From Myxococcales bacterium (GTDB lineage: Bacteria; Myxococcota_A; Bradymonadia; Bradymonadales; GCA-2716585), in NCBI GenBank assembly GCA_002716585.1, contig PBBL01000065.1:1-60850 (forward strand): a DNA stretch of 60,850 nucleotides, written 5' to 3'. The notes under the pieces are model-generated. The model was not told the DNA's origin. It did no database searches and saw nothing but the letters and a program-made list of their open reading frames with translations. The translations under genes were made by a program, and so were the position numbers. Of the stretch, positions 9,752-18,118 are shown in pieces (position 1 is the stretch's first letter; every line of letters starts with the position of its first letter).

Positions 9752-9781
9752 TTGGATAGCGAGCGTAGCGCGTGCTACGAT
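9752..9781 (+). promoter_or_regulatory. Candidate promoter for the second large kinase
   Basis: TTGGAT (9752-9757) and TACGAT (9776-9781) are 18 bases apart, in the 158-base gap before the kinase ATG at 9860. Weak consensus match. Confidence 0.3.
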
Positions 9782-9859
9782 ACCGGGGACTTCCACCCGT
9801 GGCGCGCCGACGTGGCAGGCGACACCGCCACGAGACATCACACATGAGGTGGTCTGGGC

Positions 9860-12800
9860 ATGAACATCCCATTGGGGCCTTTCGAGCTTCACACCTGCCT
9901 CGCCCAGGGAGGTATGGGAGACATCTGGAAGGGCCTCCACGTCCAACAGCAGGTGCCGGTCGCGGTCAAGGTCGTCTCCAACCCCCACAACGACTCCGAG
10001 GATCTCCAGACCTACTACCAGTTCTTCCGACGCGAGGTGCAGTCGGTCGCCCGGCTCAACCACCCCGGCATCGTGACGGTGCTCGACTACGGCACCATCG
10101 CGCCCGAGGTCGAGCAGCGCACCGAAGGGGAGCTGCGCGCGGGCAGCCCCTACCTTGTCATGGAGTACGCCAGCGGCGGCTCGCTCGACCAGCGCCCCTA
10201 CCCGACCAGCTTCCGTGAGCTGCGCGCCATCCTCTTTGCGTTGCTCGACGCCCTCGGCCACGCGCATGCCCGCGGGATGATCCACCGCGACCTCAAGCCC
10301 GGCAACGTCCTCGTCTGCACCGACGAGGATCCTCGCCCTGGCCTCAAGCTGACCGACTTTGGCATCGCCCACGCCTCCGAGTCCCAGTCCCCCTCGGGCG
10401 ACGACGTGCTCACCTCGGGCACCGAGGAGCTTCCCTCCGGGACCCCGTTCTACATGGCGCCCGAGCAGTTCCGCGGGCGGTGGCGCGACTACGGCCCCTG
10501 GACCGACCTCTACAGCTTCGGGATCATGGTCTATGAGCTGGCCTGCGGCGCGGTCCCCTTCGACGGCCGCTCCTTCCTCAACCTCGGGTTGATGCACCTC
10601 CAGAGCGAGCTGCCCGAGTTCGACCCGGCCTTCGCCGTCCCCGACGGCCTCGACGCCTGGTTGCGCTGCCTCACCGCCAAGAAGCCCCAGCACCGCTTCC
10701 AGCGGGCGATCGACGCGGCGTGGGCGCTGCGGGAGCTGGGCGACGTCGCCCCCCAGGCCATCCTGTACACCCCGGCGGCGTCGCCGGAGTCCGACCCGAG
10801 CCGAATCCGCTACACCCACCAGATGGACTACATGGCGACGATCGCCGACGGCGCCGCCCTCGACGCCGCCTGGGACCCCGACGCCCTGCCCGAGCGGAGC
10901 ACCCCGCCCGCCATCCCCCTCGGGAGCTGGCGCACCCTCGCCGATGAGCTGAGCCCCGACGCGCCGGAGCCTGAGGGGCTCTCCGCGCTGGTCGGCGCCG
11001 GGCTCGGGCTGTTCGGGCTGCGCGAGATCCCGATGGTCGACCGGGAGCGGGAGCGGGAGGAGCTGTGGAGCGCGCTCCGTGAGGTCCACCAGGAGCGACA
11101 GGCCCGGGTCGTCGTCCTGGAAGGCGACACCGGCATCGGCAAGAGCCGGATCGCGAGCTGGATCTGCGAGCGCGCCCACGAGGTGGGCGCCGCCGAGGTG
11201 CTCAAGGCCCAGCACGGGCGCATCCCCGGCCCCTCGCACGGGCTGCGGCGCATGGTCAGCAGCTTCTACCGCAGCACCGGGCTCCCCCAGGAGAAGATGG
11301 TGCGGCGCTGCCGCGACATCCTCAAGCGTCAGGGGGTCACCGACTCCTACGAGTGGAACGCCCTCGCTCGCCTGCTCCTCGGGCGCAACGAGGCCACCCT
11401 CTCCACGAGCCTGCGCGCCGTCCGCTTCGCCTCGCTCACCGAGCGCTACACCCTGCTCCAGCGCCTGATGTCCCGTATGGGTCAGGAGCGGCCGCTGATC
11501 GTCTTCCTCGACGACGCCCACTGGGGCGCGAGCAGCCTCAACTACGTCGAGCACGTCCTCGACAACCAGGAGGGCCTCCCGACCGCCGTGCTGTTCGTGC
11601 TGGCGGTCAACCGCGCTGAGCTGGACGAGCGGGACATGGAGCGCCAGGCGCTCGAACGGCTCGCCAAGCTCCCCGAGACACGGCGGGTGACGGTTGGACC
11701 CCTCTCCCAGGAGGACTCCCGCGCGCTGGTCCACAACATCATCGGGCTGTCGGACGGCCTGGCCAACCAGCTCGTCGCCCGCAGCAAGGGCAACCCCCTC
11801 TACGCGGTCCAGATCCTCGGGGACTGGATCGACGGCGAGGAGCTGGTGCAGGGGCCGGAGGGCTTCATCCTCCGGCCTGGGACGCAGACCTTCCTCCCCA
11901 CCGATCTGGCGCAGATCTGGGAGGCGACGGTGGAGCGCCACCTGGCGGGCCTCTCCGAGGAGCAACGGATGGCGCTCTCGCTCGCCGCGACGCTCGACGG
12001 CGAGGTGGATCCCGACGAGCTGAACGAGGTGTGCGCCGAGCTGGGGCTGGAGTTCCCCTGGGAGCGGCTCGACGCGCTCTACACCAGCCGCCAGGTCGAG
12101 CGCTCCGAGGACGGCGGCTGGTCGTTCACCCACGCCATGTTCCGCAACGTCCTGATCCGTCAGGCCCGCGAGGCGGGCTACGCGCCCGATCTGCACCGCG
12201 CCTGCGCGGCGATGCTCGGCCGGGTCTACCACGAGGGCTACCCCGGCATCGCCGAGCGGCAGGCGCGCCACATGAGCGCGGCGGGCGACCTGGAGGCCGC
12301 CGTCGAGCTGCTCCTGATCGCGGTCGATGAGCTGCTGGAGGACAGCGAGTACCAGCGCGCCCTGGAGCTGCTCGATGAGCGCGACGAGCTGCTCTCCCAG
12401 CTCGGCCTGACCGAAGATCACGTCGCCTGGGCCGAGGGGTGGACCTTCCGCGCCAACATCCACCGGCTGCGCTGGGAGTTCGCCGAGGCGCTGCGCTGGA
12501 TCCAGCGGGCGCTGGACAAGGCGGGTGAGCACAGCTGGCTGCGCATCATCGCCGAGGCCCGCACGACCCAGGCGCGCATCGCCCGCCACCAGGGACACCG
12601 GCAGGAGGCGTGGAACCTTCACAAGGAGGCGCTGGCCTACTTCGAGTGGAGCGGCGACCGCGGCGAGGTGGCGACCAACCTGGCGAGCATGGCGGGGCTG
12701 ATCCGTGAGCAGGGCCAGCTCGACACCAGCCTGGACCTCTACAACCGCGCCTACGCGCTCTTTGAGGAGCTGGGCGACGCCGTGCAGCAGGCGGCCTGCC

Positions 12801-13432
12801 TCTATGGCCTCGGCCACGTCCACCGTCAGCGCCAGGATCTCCAGAACGCCAAGGAGATGTACAACCTCGCGCTCGCCATGTTCGAGGAGCTGGACTGCCG
12901 CCACCAGCAGGCGGACTGCCTCAACGCCCTCTCCGATCTGCTTCGCTACAACGGCGACTTCGATCTGGCCGAGAAGGGTTACCGCCGCGCCATCGAGATC
13001 TTCGAGATGCTCGGCGCCAAGGACGCTCAGATCGGTCGCCTGAACCTGGCCTACATCCTCATCGCGCGCGACCAGTTTGACGAGGCCCGTTACCTCATCG
13101 AGCCTGTGCTCAACAGCCTCAAGGCCTCCGATTACCGCGTCTACCTGGCGCACGCCCACGCCGCGCTCCTGCCCTGTGAGGCCAACAGCGGCGATCCAGA
13201 GGCGTTCGAGCGTCGCATGGCCGAGACGATCCGCCTCCTCAAGGAGACCTCCACGGTCGATCCCGACATCGCGCTCGCCGCCGAGGCCGCCGGGCGAGCC
13301 CTCGCCTCGTCTCGACCGCGCCAGGCGCGGCGCGCCTTCAAGCTGGCCGCCGCCCAGTGGCGCGCCCTCGGCAACACCGCCTCCTTCAAGGCCGCGCAGC
13401 AGCAGCTCGCCCTCCTCAAGGGGCAGTCGTAG
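9860..13432 (+). CDS. Ser/Thr kinase - AAA-type NTPase - TPR fusion protein (paralogue 2)
   Basis: 1,190 residues with the same plan as the protein at 3666 but without the acidic N-terminal extension. The kinase domain starts at once (GPFELHTCLAQGGMGDIW; lysine in VAVKVV near 36; IHRDLKPGN near 142; LTDFGIAH near 168; MAPEQFRG). The linker GLGLFGLREIPMVDR leads to Walker A GDTGIGKS near 422 and Walker B IVFLDDAHWG near 550, then about 500 residues of TPR-like repeats. Shared stretches such as WRDYGPWTDLY show that the two genes are duplicates. GAGGTGG precedes the ATG. Expected to be a cytosolic signal-transduction ATPase; its input and targets are unknown. Confidence 0.87.
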   Translation: MNIPLGPFELHTCLAQGGMGDIWKGLHVQQQVPVAVKVVSNPHNDSEDLQTYYQFFRREVQSVARLNHPGIVTVLDYGTIAPEVEQRTEGELRAGSPYLVMEYASGGSLDQRPYPTSFRELRAILFALLDALGHAHARGMIHRDLKPGNVLVCTDEDPRPGLKLTDFGIAHASESQSPSGDDVLTSGTEELPSGTPFYMAPEQFRGRWRDYGPWTDLYSFGIMVYELACGAVPFDGRSFLNLGLMHLQSELPEFDPAFAVPDGLDAWLRCLTAKKPQHRFQRAIDAAWALRELGDVAPQAILYTPAASPESDPSRIRYTHQMDYMATIADGAALDAAWDPDALPERSTPPAIPLGSWRTLADELSPDAPEPEGLSALVGAGLGLFGLREIPMVDREREREELWSALREVHQERQARVVVLEGDTGIGKSRIASWICERAHEVGAAEVLKAQHGRIPGPSHGLRRMVSSFYRSTGLPQEKMVRRCRDILKRQGVTDSYEWNALARLLLGRNEATLSTSLRAVRFASLTERYTLLQRLMSRMGQERPLIVFLDDAHWGASSLNYVEHVLDNQEGLPTAVLFVLAVNRAELDERDMERQALERLAKLPETRRVTVGPLSQEDSRALVHNIIGLSDGLANQLVARSKGNPLYAVQILGDWIDGEELVQGPEGFILRPGTQTFLPTDLAQIWEATVERHLAGLSEEQRMALSLAATLDGEVDPDELNEVCAELGLEFPWERLDALYTSRQVERSEDGGWSFTHAMFRNVLIRQAREAGYAPDLHRACAAMLGRVYHEGYPGIAERQARHMSAAGDLEAAVELLLIAVDELLEDSEYQRALELLDERDELLSQLGLTEDHVAWAEGWTFRANIHRLRWEFAEALRWIQRALDKAGEHSWLRIIAEARTTQARIARHQGHRQEAWNLHKEALAYFEWSGDRGEVATNLASMAGLIREQGQLDTSLDLYNRAYALFEELGDAVQQAACLYGLGHVHRQRQDLQNAKEMYNLALAMFEELDCRHQQADCLNALSDLLRYNGDFDLAEKGYRRAIEIFEMLGAKDAQIGRLNLAYILIARDQFDEARYLIEPVLNSLKASDYRVYLAHAHAALLPCEANSGDPEAFERRMAETIRLLKETSTVDPDIALAAEAAGRALASSRPRQARRAFKLAAAQWRALGNTASFKAAQQQLALLKGQS

Positions 13433-13519
13433 GGCTCCTGATCGGCTTGCGTCCCAAGAGTCGAGCCGTCATGATGAGCGCTCCGGGCAGTGTAAACGAC
13501 ACCACCGAGCGACACGACC

Positions 13520-16500
13520 ATGACACGACACAGCGCAGCCCTCCTCATGGGCCTCCTCAGCGGATTGCTCACCTTCGGCCTCACGGCGTGCGGCGGCGAT
13601 GAGTACTCCGAAGGTGGCGCCACCTCCAACGGCGACACCGGCGAGTCCAACAGCACCTCCAACAACACAGGCGCCACGACCGGCGGCGGAACGACCGGTG
13701 GCACCAGCTCGACGGGCGGGACGACCGGCGGCGGGACGACCGGCGGCGGAACGACCGGAGCGACGACCGGCGGCGGAACGACCGGGGCGACGACCGGCGG
13801 CACCACAGGCGGCACCACCGGCGGCATGGCCTGCGAAGGCCCCAACCCGGCGGGCTGCCGCCAGAACGGCTGTCCTGAGGGCATGGCCTGCGTGGATGAT
13901 CCCGCCAACAACTGCACCTCCTCCAGCTGCTTCTGCGACGAGGAGACCGGCTCCTGGGCCTGCACGGATGACTGCAACGGCGGCGTCTGCGTCCCCGAGG
14001 GCGACACGTGCCGCTCCGACGCCGAGTGTGAGGAGGGCGCGGAGTGGTGCGAGGGCGGCGCCTGCGTCGAGTGCGACAACAGCGGGCAGCTGTGCGACAT
14101 CGCGTGCGAGGATGGGTACGAGCTGGCGGAGCGCAACGGCTGCACCCCCTGCGAGTGCGTCCCCGTCAATGAATGCGAGCGCGACGCCGACTGTGGCCGC
14201 GGCGGTGTGTGTCAGCCGGGGCCGGAGTGCCTGTTGTGGTGCCCGGAGGGGGATCCGTCGTGCTGCTACGGCAACACCTGCGCCGAGCCTGGCGCCTGCG
14301 AAGGCCCCAACCCGGCGGGTTGCCACCAGAACGGCTGCCCGCGCGGCCAGACCTGCTCTGACGCCCATGACGAGTGCATCGCGTCGAGCTGCTCGTGTGA
14401 TGACGCGACCGGCCTGTGGATCTGCACCGAAGACTGCGGCGGCGGGATCTGCGTGCCCGACGACAACGCCTGCGAAGGCCCCAACCCGGCGGGCTGCCGT
14501 GAGACGGGTTGCCCGCGCGGTGAGGTGTGCTCGTTCGACACTGAGGAGTGCATCCCCTCGTCGTGCTTCTGTGACGCGGACACTGGCATGTGGACCTGCA
14601 CCCGAGACTGCGGCGGGGGCGTCTGCGTGCCCGACGACGGCGGCGGGCAGTGCGAGACCGACGCCCAGTGCCTGCGGGGCGTGGAGTGGTGCGAAGGCGG
14701 CGAGTGCGTCGAGTGCGACAACAGCGGGCGGCTGTGCCGGATCGCGTGCACGGAGGGCTACGAGCTTCAGCAGCGCAACGGCTGCACGCCGTGTGAGTGC
14801 GTCCCCATCAATGAGTGTGAGTCACGCTTCGATTGTAACCGCGGCGAGCTGTGCGAGCCGGGGCCGGAGTGCCTGTCGTGGTGCCCGGAGGGGGATCCGT
14901 CGTGCTGCTACGGCAACACCTGCGTCGAGCCTGGCGCCTGCGAGGGTCCCAACCCGGCGGGCTGCCGCCAGAACGGCTGCCCGCGCGGCGAGGTGTGCTC
15001 GTTCGACACCGAGGAGTGCACCCCCTCGGGTTGCTCCTGCGACGAGGAGAGCGGGAGCTGGCTCTGCACCGCGGACTGCAACGGTGGGGTCTGCGTGCCT
15101 GACGACGGCGGCGGGCGGTGTGAGACCGACGCCTCCTGTCAGGAGGGCGCGGAGTGGTGTGAGGGTGGCGAGTGCGTCGAGTGCGACAACAGCGGGCAGC
15201 TGTGCGACATCGCGTGCGCGGAGGGGTTCGAGCTGCTGGTGCGCAACGGCTGCACGCCATGTGAGTGCGTCCCCGTCAACGCCTGTGAGAGTGACGCCGA
15301 CTGTGGCCGCGGTCAGGTCTGCGAGGCGGGCGAGATGTGCCTGTCATGGTGCCCGGAGGGGGATCCGTCGTGCTGCTATGGCAACGTCTGCGTCGAACCC
15401 AGCGCCTGCGAGGGCCCCAACCCGGCGGGCTGCCGCCAGAACGGTTGCCCCGTCGGGCAGGAGTGCGTGAACGACCCCAACACCTGCAACCCGTCGAGCT
15501 GCTCGTGCGACGAGCGGACCGGCCAGTGGATCTGCACCGAAGACTGCGGCGGGGGCGTCTGCGTCTCCGACGGCGGCGGGCGGTGCGAGACCGACGCCCA
15601 GTGCCTGCGGGGCGCGGAGTGGTGTGAAGGCGGCGAGTGCGTCGAGTGCGACAACAGCGGCGCGGCGTGCTTCATCATCTGCGATGAGGGGTACGAGCTT
15701 CAGCAGCGCAACGGCTGCACGCCCTGCGCGTGTGTCCCGACGAGCGACTGCGAGGTGGACGCCGACTGCGGGCGTGGCGAGGTGTGTGAAGCCGGGCCGG
15801 AGTGCCTGTCGTGGTGCTCGGAGGGGGATCCGTCGTGCTGCTACGGCAACGCCTGCGTCGAGCCAGGGGTCTGCGAAGGCCCCAACCCGGCGGGCTGCCG
15901 TCAGAACGGCTGCCCCGACGATCAGGTGTGCTCGTTCGACGAGAACATCTGCGTGTCCTCGTCGTGCTCGTGTGATGAAGACGGGTCCTGGGTCTGCACG
16001 GACGACTGCGGCGGTGGGGTCTGCGTCGCCCGCGGAGCGAGCGGCGCCCGCGACCCTCGGAGGGTCGCGGGCGGCGGGTCCGGGGGGCTACTGGATGGTC
16101 TTGGGCGGCGTCGCGTCGCCGGTGCGGACGGCGCGGGGGCGCTCCGCGGTCTTCGTGGGCTCCTCGATCCTGAACTTCAGGGTCTTGAGGAGCTTGCCCT
16201 CCTGGTCGCGGACCTCAACGCTCCACGGGCCGGTCTGCTTGTCGCTGATCGTCTTGCGGGTCCAGGTGCGCCACCCCTTGCTGACGCCGATCTTGAGGTC
16301 GGTGGAGAAGATCTCCCGCCCCTCGTGCTTCCAGATCATCGTGACCGGGCTGGGGCCGTCGCCGGTGTTGCGGACCTTGATCCAGGCCCAGACCTTGTCC
16401 GTGTCGGTGGTAAAGCGCGTCCCCTTCCCGACGGGCTTACGATCCTCGACGTTCGCCGCCAGGGTGGCCTCGATCACCTCCAGGCGAGGCTTGTGGCTCG

Positions 16501-16948
16501 GGGCGCGCTCATCGCGGCGGGGCCGCTCGCGTCGCCGCTTGGGGCGCTCAACGCGGCGGCGGGGGCGAATGCGCCGCTCCTCGGCGCGGGGCGGGTCGCG
16601 CTCCTCCTCGGCGACCTCGTCGTTGTCGTCGTTGGCCTCGTCGAGGTCGGGCTCGATGATCGGCTCGGGGGCGGGGGAGGGCTTGACCGGGGTGGCCTCG
16701 TCCACGTGGCGCTCCTGGGTGGAGGCGCTCGGGGTCTCGGGCGAGGCGCTCTGCTCGCTGTCGCAGGCCCAGAGCGCCGCGACGCACAGGAGCCACACGC
16801 ACGCCCCTCGGCGCACGGAGCGCCTCCAACCTCCATTCAGCGTCTGTGTCCTCTTCACCTGGCGCATGGTCTGCTCCTCCTGATGCTCAGCCGTCGTGGG
16901 CGGCGCACCGCGACATACGGTTTGCAACCTACATACACCGGTGGTTAG
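13520..16948 (+). CDS. Large modular Cys-rich lipoprotein; natural stop apparently missing
   Basis: Lipoprotein signal with lipobox LTAC (Cys24), then a Thr/Gly linker (about residues 50-102), then tandem Cys-rich modules. Module A (~57 residues) begins EGPNPAGC and ends near GGGVCV; module B (~99 residues) contains EWCEGGECVECDNSG, an antistasin-like RNGCTPCECVP segment and a CYGN segment. Their order is A-B-A-A-B-A-B-A-B-A. The last module ends near base 16033, and a 12-13 bp hairpin follows at 16045-16073. No stop occurs there: the frame continues to 16948, antisense to the next gene. Codon 839 (GGA, 16034-16036) is one base from TGA, so an 838-residue ancestral protein is likely. Probably surface-exposed; ligand unknown. 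Confidence 0.75.
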   Translation: MTRHSAALLMGLLSGLLTFGLTACGGDEYSEGGATSNGDTGESNSTSNNTGATTGGGTTGGTSSTGGTTGGGTTGGGTTGATTGGGTTGATTGGTTGGTTGGMACEGPNPAGCRQNGCPEGMACVDDPANNCTSSSCFCDEETGSWACTDDCNGGVCVPEGDTCRSDAECEEGAEWCEGGACVECDNSGQLCDIACEDGYELAERNGCTPCECVPVNECERDADCGRGGVCQPGPECLLWCPEGDPSCCYGNTCAEPGACEGPNPAGCHQNGCPRGQTCSDAHDECIASSCSCDDATGLWICTEDCGGGICVPDDNACEGPNPAGCRETGCPRGEVCSFDTEECIPSSCFCDADTGMWTCTRDCGGGVCVPDDGGGQCETDAQCLRGVEWCEGGECVECDNSGRLCRIACTEGYELQQRNGCTPCECVPINECESRFDCNRGELCEPGPECLSWCPEGDPSCCYGNTCVEPGACEGPNPAGCRQNGCPRGEVCSFDTEECTPSGCSCDEESGSWLCTADCNGGVCVPDDGGGRCETDASCQEGAEWCEGGECVECDNSGQLCDIACAEGFELLVRNGCTPCECVPVNACESDADCGRGQVCEAGEMCLSWCPEGDPSCCYGNVCVEPSACEGPNPAGCRQNGCPVGQECVNDPNTCNPSSCSCDERTGQWICTEDCGGGVCVSDGGGRCETDAQCLRGAEWCEGGECVECDNSGAACFIICDEGYELQQRNGCTPCACVPTSDCEVDADCGRGEVCEAGPECLSWCSEGDPSCCYGNACVEPGVCEGPNPAGCRQNGCPDDQVCSFDENICVSSSCSCDEDGSWVCTDDCGGGVCVARGASGARDPRRVAGGGSGGLLDGLGRRRVAGADGAGALRGLRGLLDPELQGLEELALLVADLNAPRAGLLVADRLAGPGAPPLADADLEVGGEDLPPLVLPDHRDRAGAVAGVADLDPGPDLVRVGGKARPLPDGLTILDVRRQGGLDHLQARLVARGALIAAGPLASPLGALNAAAGANAPLLGAGRVALLLGDLVVVVVGLVEVGLDDRLGGGGGLDRGGLVHVALLGGGARGLGRGALLAVAGPERRDAQEPHARPSAHGAPPTSIQRLCPLHLAHGLLLLMLSRRGRRTATYGLQPTYTGG
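13671..13825 (+). repeat. Thr/Gly-rich linker microrepeat
   Basis: Short repeats of ACGACCGGCGGCGGA-like units encode TTGGG/TTGAT blocks between the lipobox and the first Cys-rich module. Such repeats are prone to length change by slippage and probably act as a flexible stalk. Confidence 0.8.
13830..16033 (+). repeat. Tandem Cys-rich module array (A x6, B x4)
   Basis: The motif EGPNPAGC is encoded near 13832, 14297, 14471, 14938, 15407 and 15871. The spacing is about 465-469 bases, except for one 174-base step where a B module is absent. The near-identical nucleotide sequence of the units suggests recent duplication or gene conversion. Confidence 0.85.
16045..16073. terminator. Hairpin between convergent genes (terminator-like)
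   Basis: GCCCGCGACCCT pairs with AGGGTCGCGGGC around a 3-base loop, with an outer C-G pair. It lies just after the last Cys-rich module and 15 bases beyond the stop of the convergent gene at 16088. No T-run on either strand, so factor-independent function is uncertain. Confidence 0.5.
16088..16867 (-). CDS. DUF2914-type lipoprotein
   Basis: 259 residues. Signal peptide with a lipobox-like ALWAC (Cys35, Asp at +2), then an acidic stretch (about 65-100), a strongly basic Arg/Pro/Lys stretch (about 100-125) and a C-terminal DUF2914-like domain: VWAWIKVRNTG, IWKHEGREI, VSKGWRTWTRK, GPWSVEVRD. The domain is a beta-rich module of unknown function. AGGAGGAG precedes the ATG at 16867; further upstream starts lack this. 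It is divergent from a paralogue at 17334. The readthrough frame of the gene at 13520 covers it entirely in antisense. Confidence 0.75.
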   Translation of the reverse strand: MRQVKRTQTLNGGWRRSVRRGACVWLLCVAALWACDSEQSASPETPSASTQERHVDEATPVKPSPAPEPIIEPDLDEANDDNDEVAEEERDPPRAEERRIRPRRRVERPKRRRERPRRDERAPSHKPRLEVIEATLAANVEDRKPVGKGTRFTTDTDKVWAWIKVRNTGDGPSPVTMIWKHEGREIFSTDLKIGVSKGWRTWTRKTISDKQTGPWSVEVRDQEGKLLKTLKFRIEEPTKTAERPRAVRTGDATPPKTIQ

Positions 16949-16957
16949 GGCTGGCAA
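16930..16957 (-). promoter_or_regulatory. Candidate promoter for the leftward DUF2914 gene
   Basis: On the minus strand TTGCCA (16957-16952) and TATGTA (16935-16930) are separated by 16 bases, about 63 bases before the ATG at 16867. Confidence 0.35.
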
Positions 16958-17240
16958 GTTTTTCAGTATGGTCCTGAGCGTCGCCTTTGTATGCTTATCC
17001 AAGCAAATTCTTTGAATCGTATACAGCAACTCGCGGGCAACGCCTCAGAGGGCCGGGGTTTTCCGCGGGTGCAGCCCCTCGGGAGCGCGCCGGTGGCGTG
17101 ATTCAGAGATTGTTGGGTTGGCTTTAAGCCCGTTATCGTCGGGGTTGATGTGGTGTGGAGGCGAAGCGGGGCGGCGATCCGGGTGCCTGATCTGCAAACC
17201 TGGCACGGCCTTCGCTTTAAGAGCAGGGCAGATGCACGAG

Positions 17241-17268
17241 CCGGGCGGTTGAGCCGCTCAACCCCCGG
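17241..17268 (+). other. Leader hairpin 1 upstream of the rightward DUF2914 gene
   Basis: GGTTGAG/CTCAACC around a CCG loop, extended by CCGGG/CCCGG with one bulged C. Not followed by a T-run. Confidence 0.55.
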
Positions 17269-17290
17269 CCATCACACAGGCTTTGTAACC

Positions 17291-17312
17291 CGGGCGACCC
17301 TTTTGTCGCCCG
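17291..17312 (+). other. Leader hairpin 2, 21 bases before the ATG
   Basis: CGGGCGAC and GTCGCCCG form a perfect 8-bp stem around CCTTTT, directly upstream of the ribosome-binding site of the gene at 17334. It could be an RNA-stability element or a translational control hairpin. Confidence 0.55.
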
Positions 17313-17333
17313 CACCTGACCCAGGAGAACGAC

Positions 17334-18110
17334 ATGACCACGACCACCACCCAGACCCTGAGCCGCTTCGCCAACCTCCGCGCCATCGTCGCCCCCGTCG
17401 CGATCGCCGCCATCGCCTTGAGCGCTTGCGGCTCCGACCCCGCCGACGCCGACGCCAAGCGAATGGACCGCCTCGCCGAGCGCGTGGCCATCCTGGAGTC
17501 CGAGGTGGAGGCGGTCGCCGAGGCGCCTGAGCGCGATGACGCGGCCCGCGACCACCGCGACGAGGAGCCCGGCGCCGTGACCCCCGAGGTGATCCGACCC
17601 CGCGCCGACGTGGTCATCCCCAAGAAGCTGGAGGAGGCTCGCCCGCAGGCGACCGCGACCCCGCGCAAGGCCACGCGGCCCCAGAAGGCCGCCCAGCCCC
17701 GCAAGGTCGAGGAGCTGCCCCCGTCGCAGCTCAAGGTGATCGACTCCACCATGGCCATCGACGTCATCAAGCGGACCCCGCTCGGCGCGGGCGACACCTT
17801 CTCGACCGACGATGAGGTCCTGTGGGCCTGGGTCCGCGTCCGCAACGACGGCGAGCACACCCGCGCTATCAAGATGGTCTGGAAGCACGACGGCGAGGTG
17901 AAGTCCAACGTGACCCTCGACGTCGGGGTCAGCAAGGGGTGGCGCACCTGGTCGAAGAAGTCCATCACCGAGCGCGACGCGGGCCTCTGGACCGTCGAGG
18001 TCTTCAGCCCCGAAGGGGAGGTGCTCGACACCATGAAGTTCGAGGTGGAGTCCGCTGACAGCGACGAACTCGCCCTCAACGAGCTGACCGCCGAAGGCTG
18101 CGCCCACTGA
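17334..18110 (+). CDS. DUF2914-type lipoprotein (paralogue)
   Basis: 258 residues. Lipobox ALSAC (Cys32), a short predicted coiled coil (RMDRLAERVAILESEVEAV), a Lys/Arg/Pro-rich linker, then a DUF2914-like domain: VLWAWVRVRNDGE, MVWKHDGEV, VSKGWRTWSKKSI, GLWTVEVFSPEGEVL. It shares the VSKGWRTW core with the divergent gene at 16088, so the two are paralogues. AGGAG lies about 6 bases before the ATG. The role is unknown; the basic linker could reach into peptidoglycan or bind an anionic polymer (inference). Confidence 0.78.
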   Translation: MTTTTTQTLSRFANLRAIVAPVAIAAIALSACGSDPADADAKRMDRLAERVAILESEVEAVAEAPERDDAARDHRDEEPGAVTPEVIRPRADVVIPKKLEEARPQATATPRKATRPQKAAQPRKVEELPPSQLKVIDSTMAIDVIKRTPLGAGDTFSTDDEVLWAWVRVRNDGEHTRAIKMVWKHDGEVKSNVTLDVGVSKGWRTWSKKSITERDAGLWTVEVFSPEGEVLDTMKFEVESADSDELALNELTAEGCAH

Positions 18111-18118
18111 CCCCCTCT

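Larger units (their letters stand above)
16868..17333. other. 466-base intergenic region between divergent DUF2914 genes
   Basis: No gene recognised. It is less GC-rich near 16920-17040. It holds a possible leftward promoter (16930-16957), a possible rightward promoter (TTGTTG at 17110-17115, TTATCG at 17133-17138) and a structured rightward leader with two hairpins (17241-17268 and 17291-17312). Confidence 0.6.

Noticed and set aside
9665..13159. Long minus-strand open frame opposite the second giant kinase
   Set aside because: Same reason: an antisense shadow expected at very high GC content.
13671..16033. CRISPR array suggested by regular repeats
   Set aside because: The repeats are in-frame coding modules about 465 bases apart with no short unique spacers.
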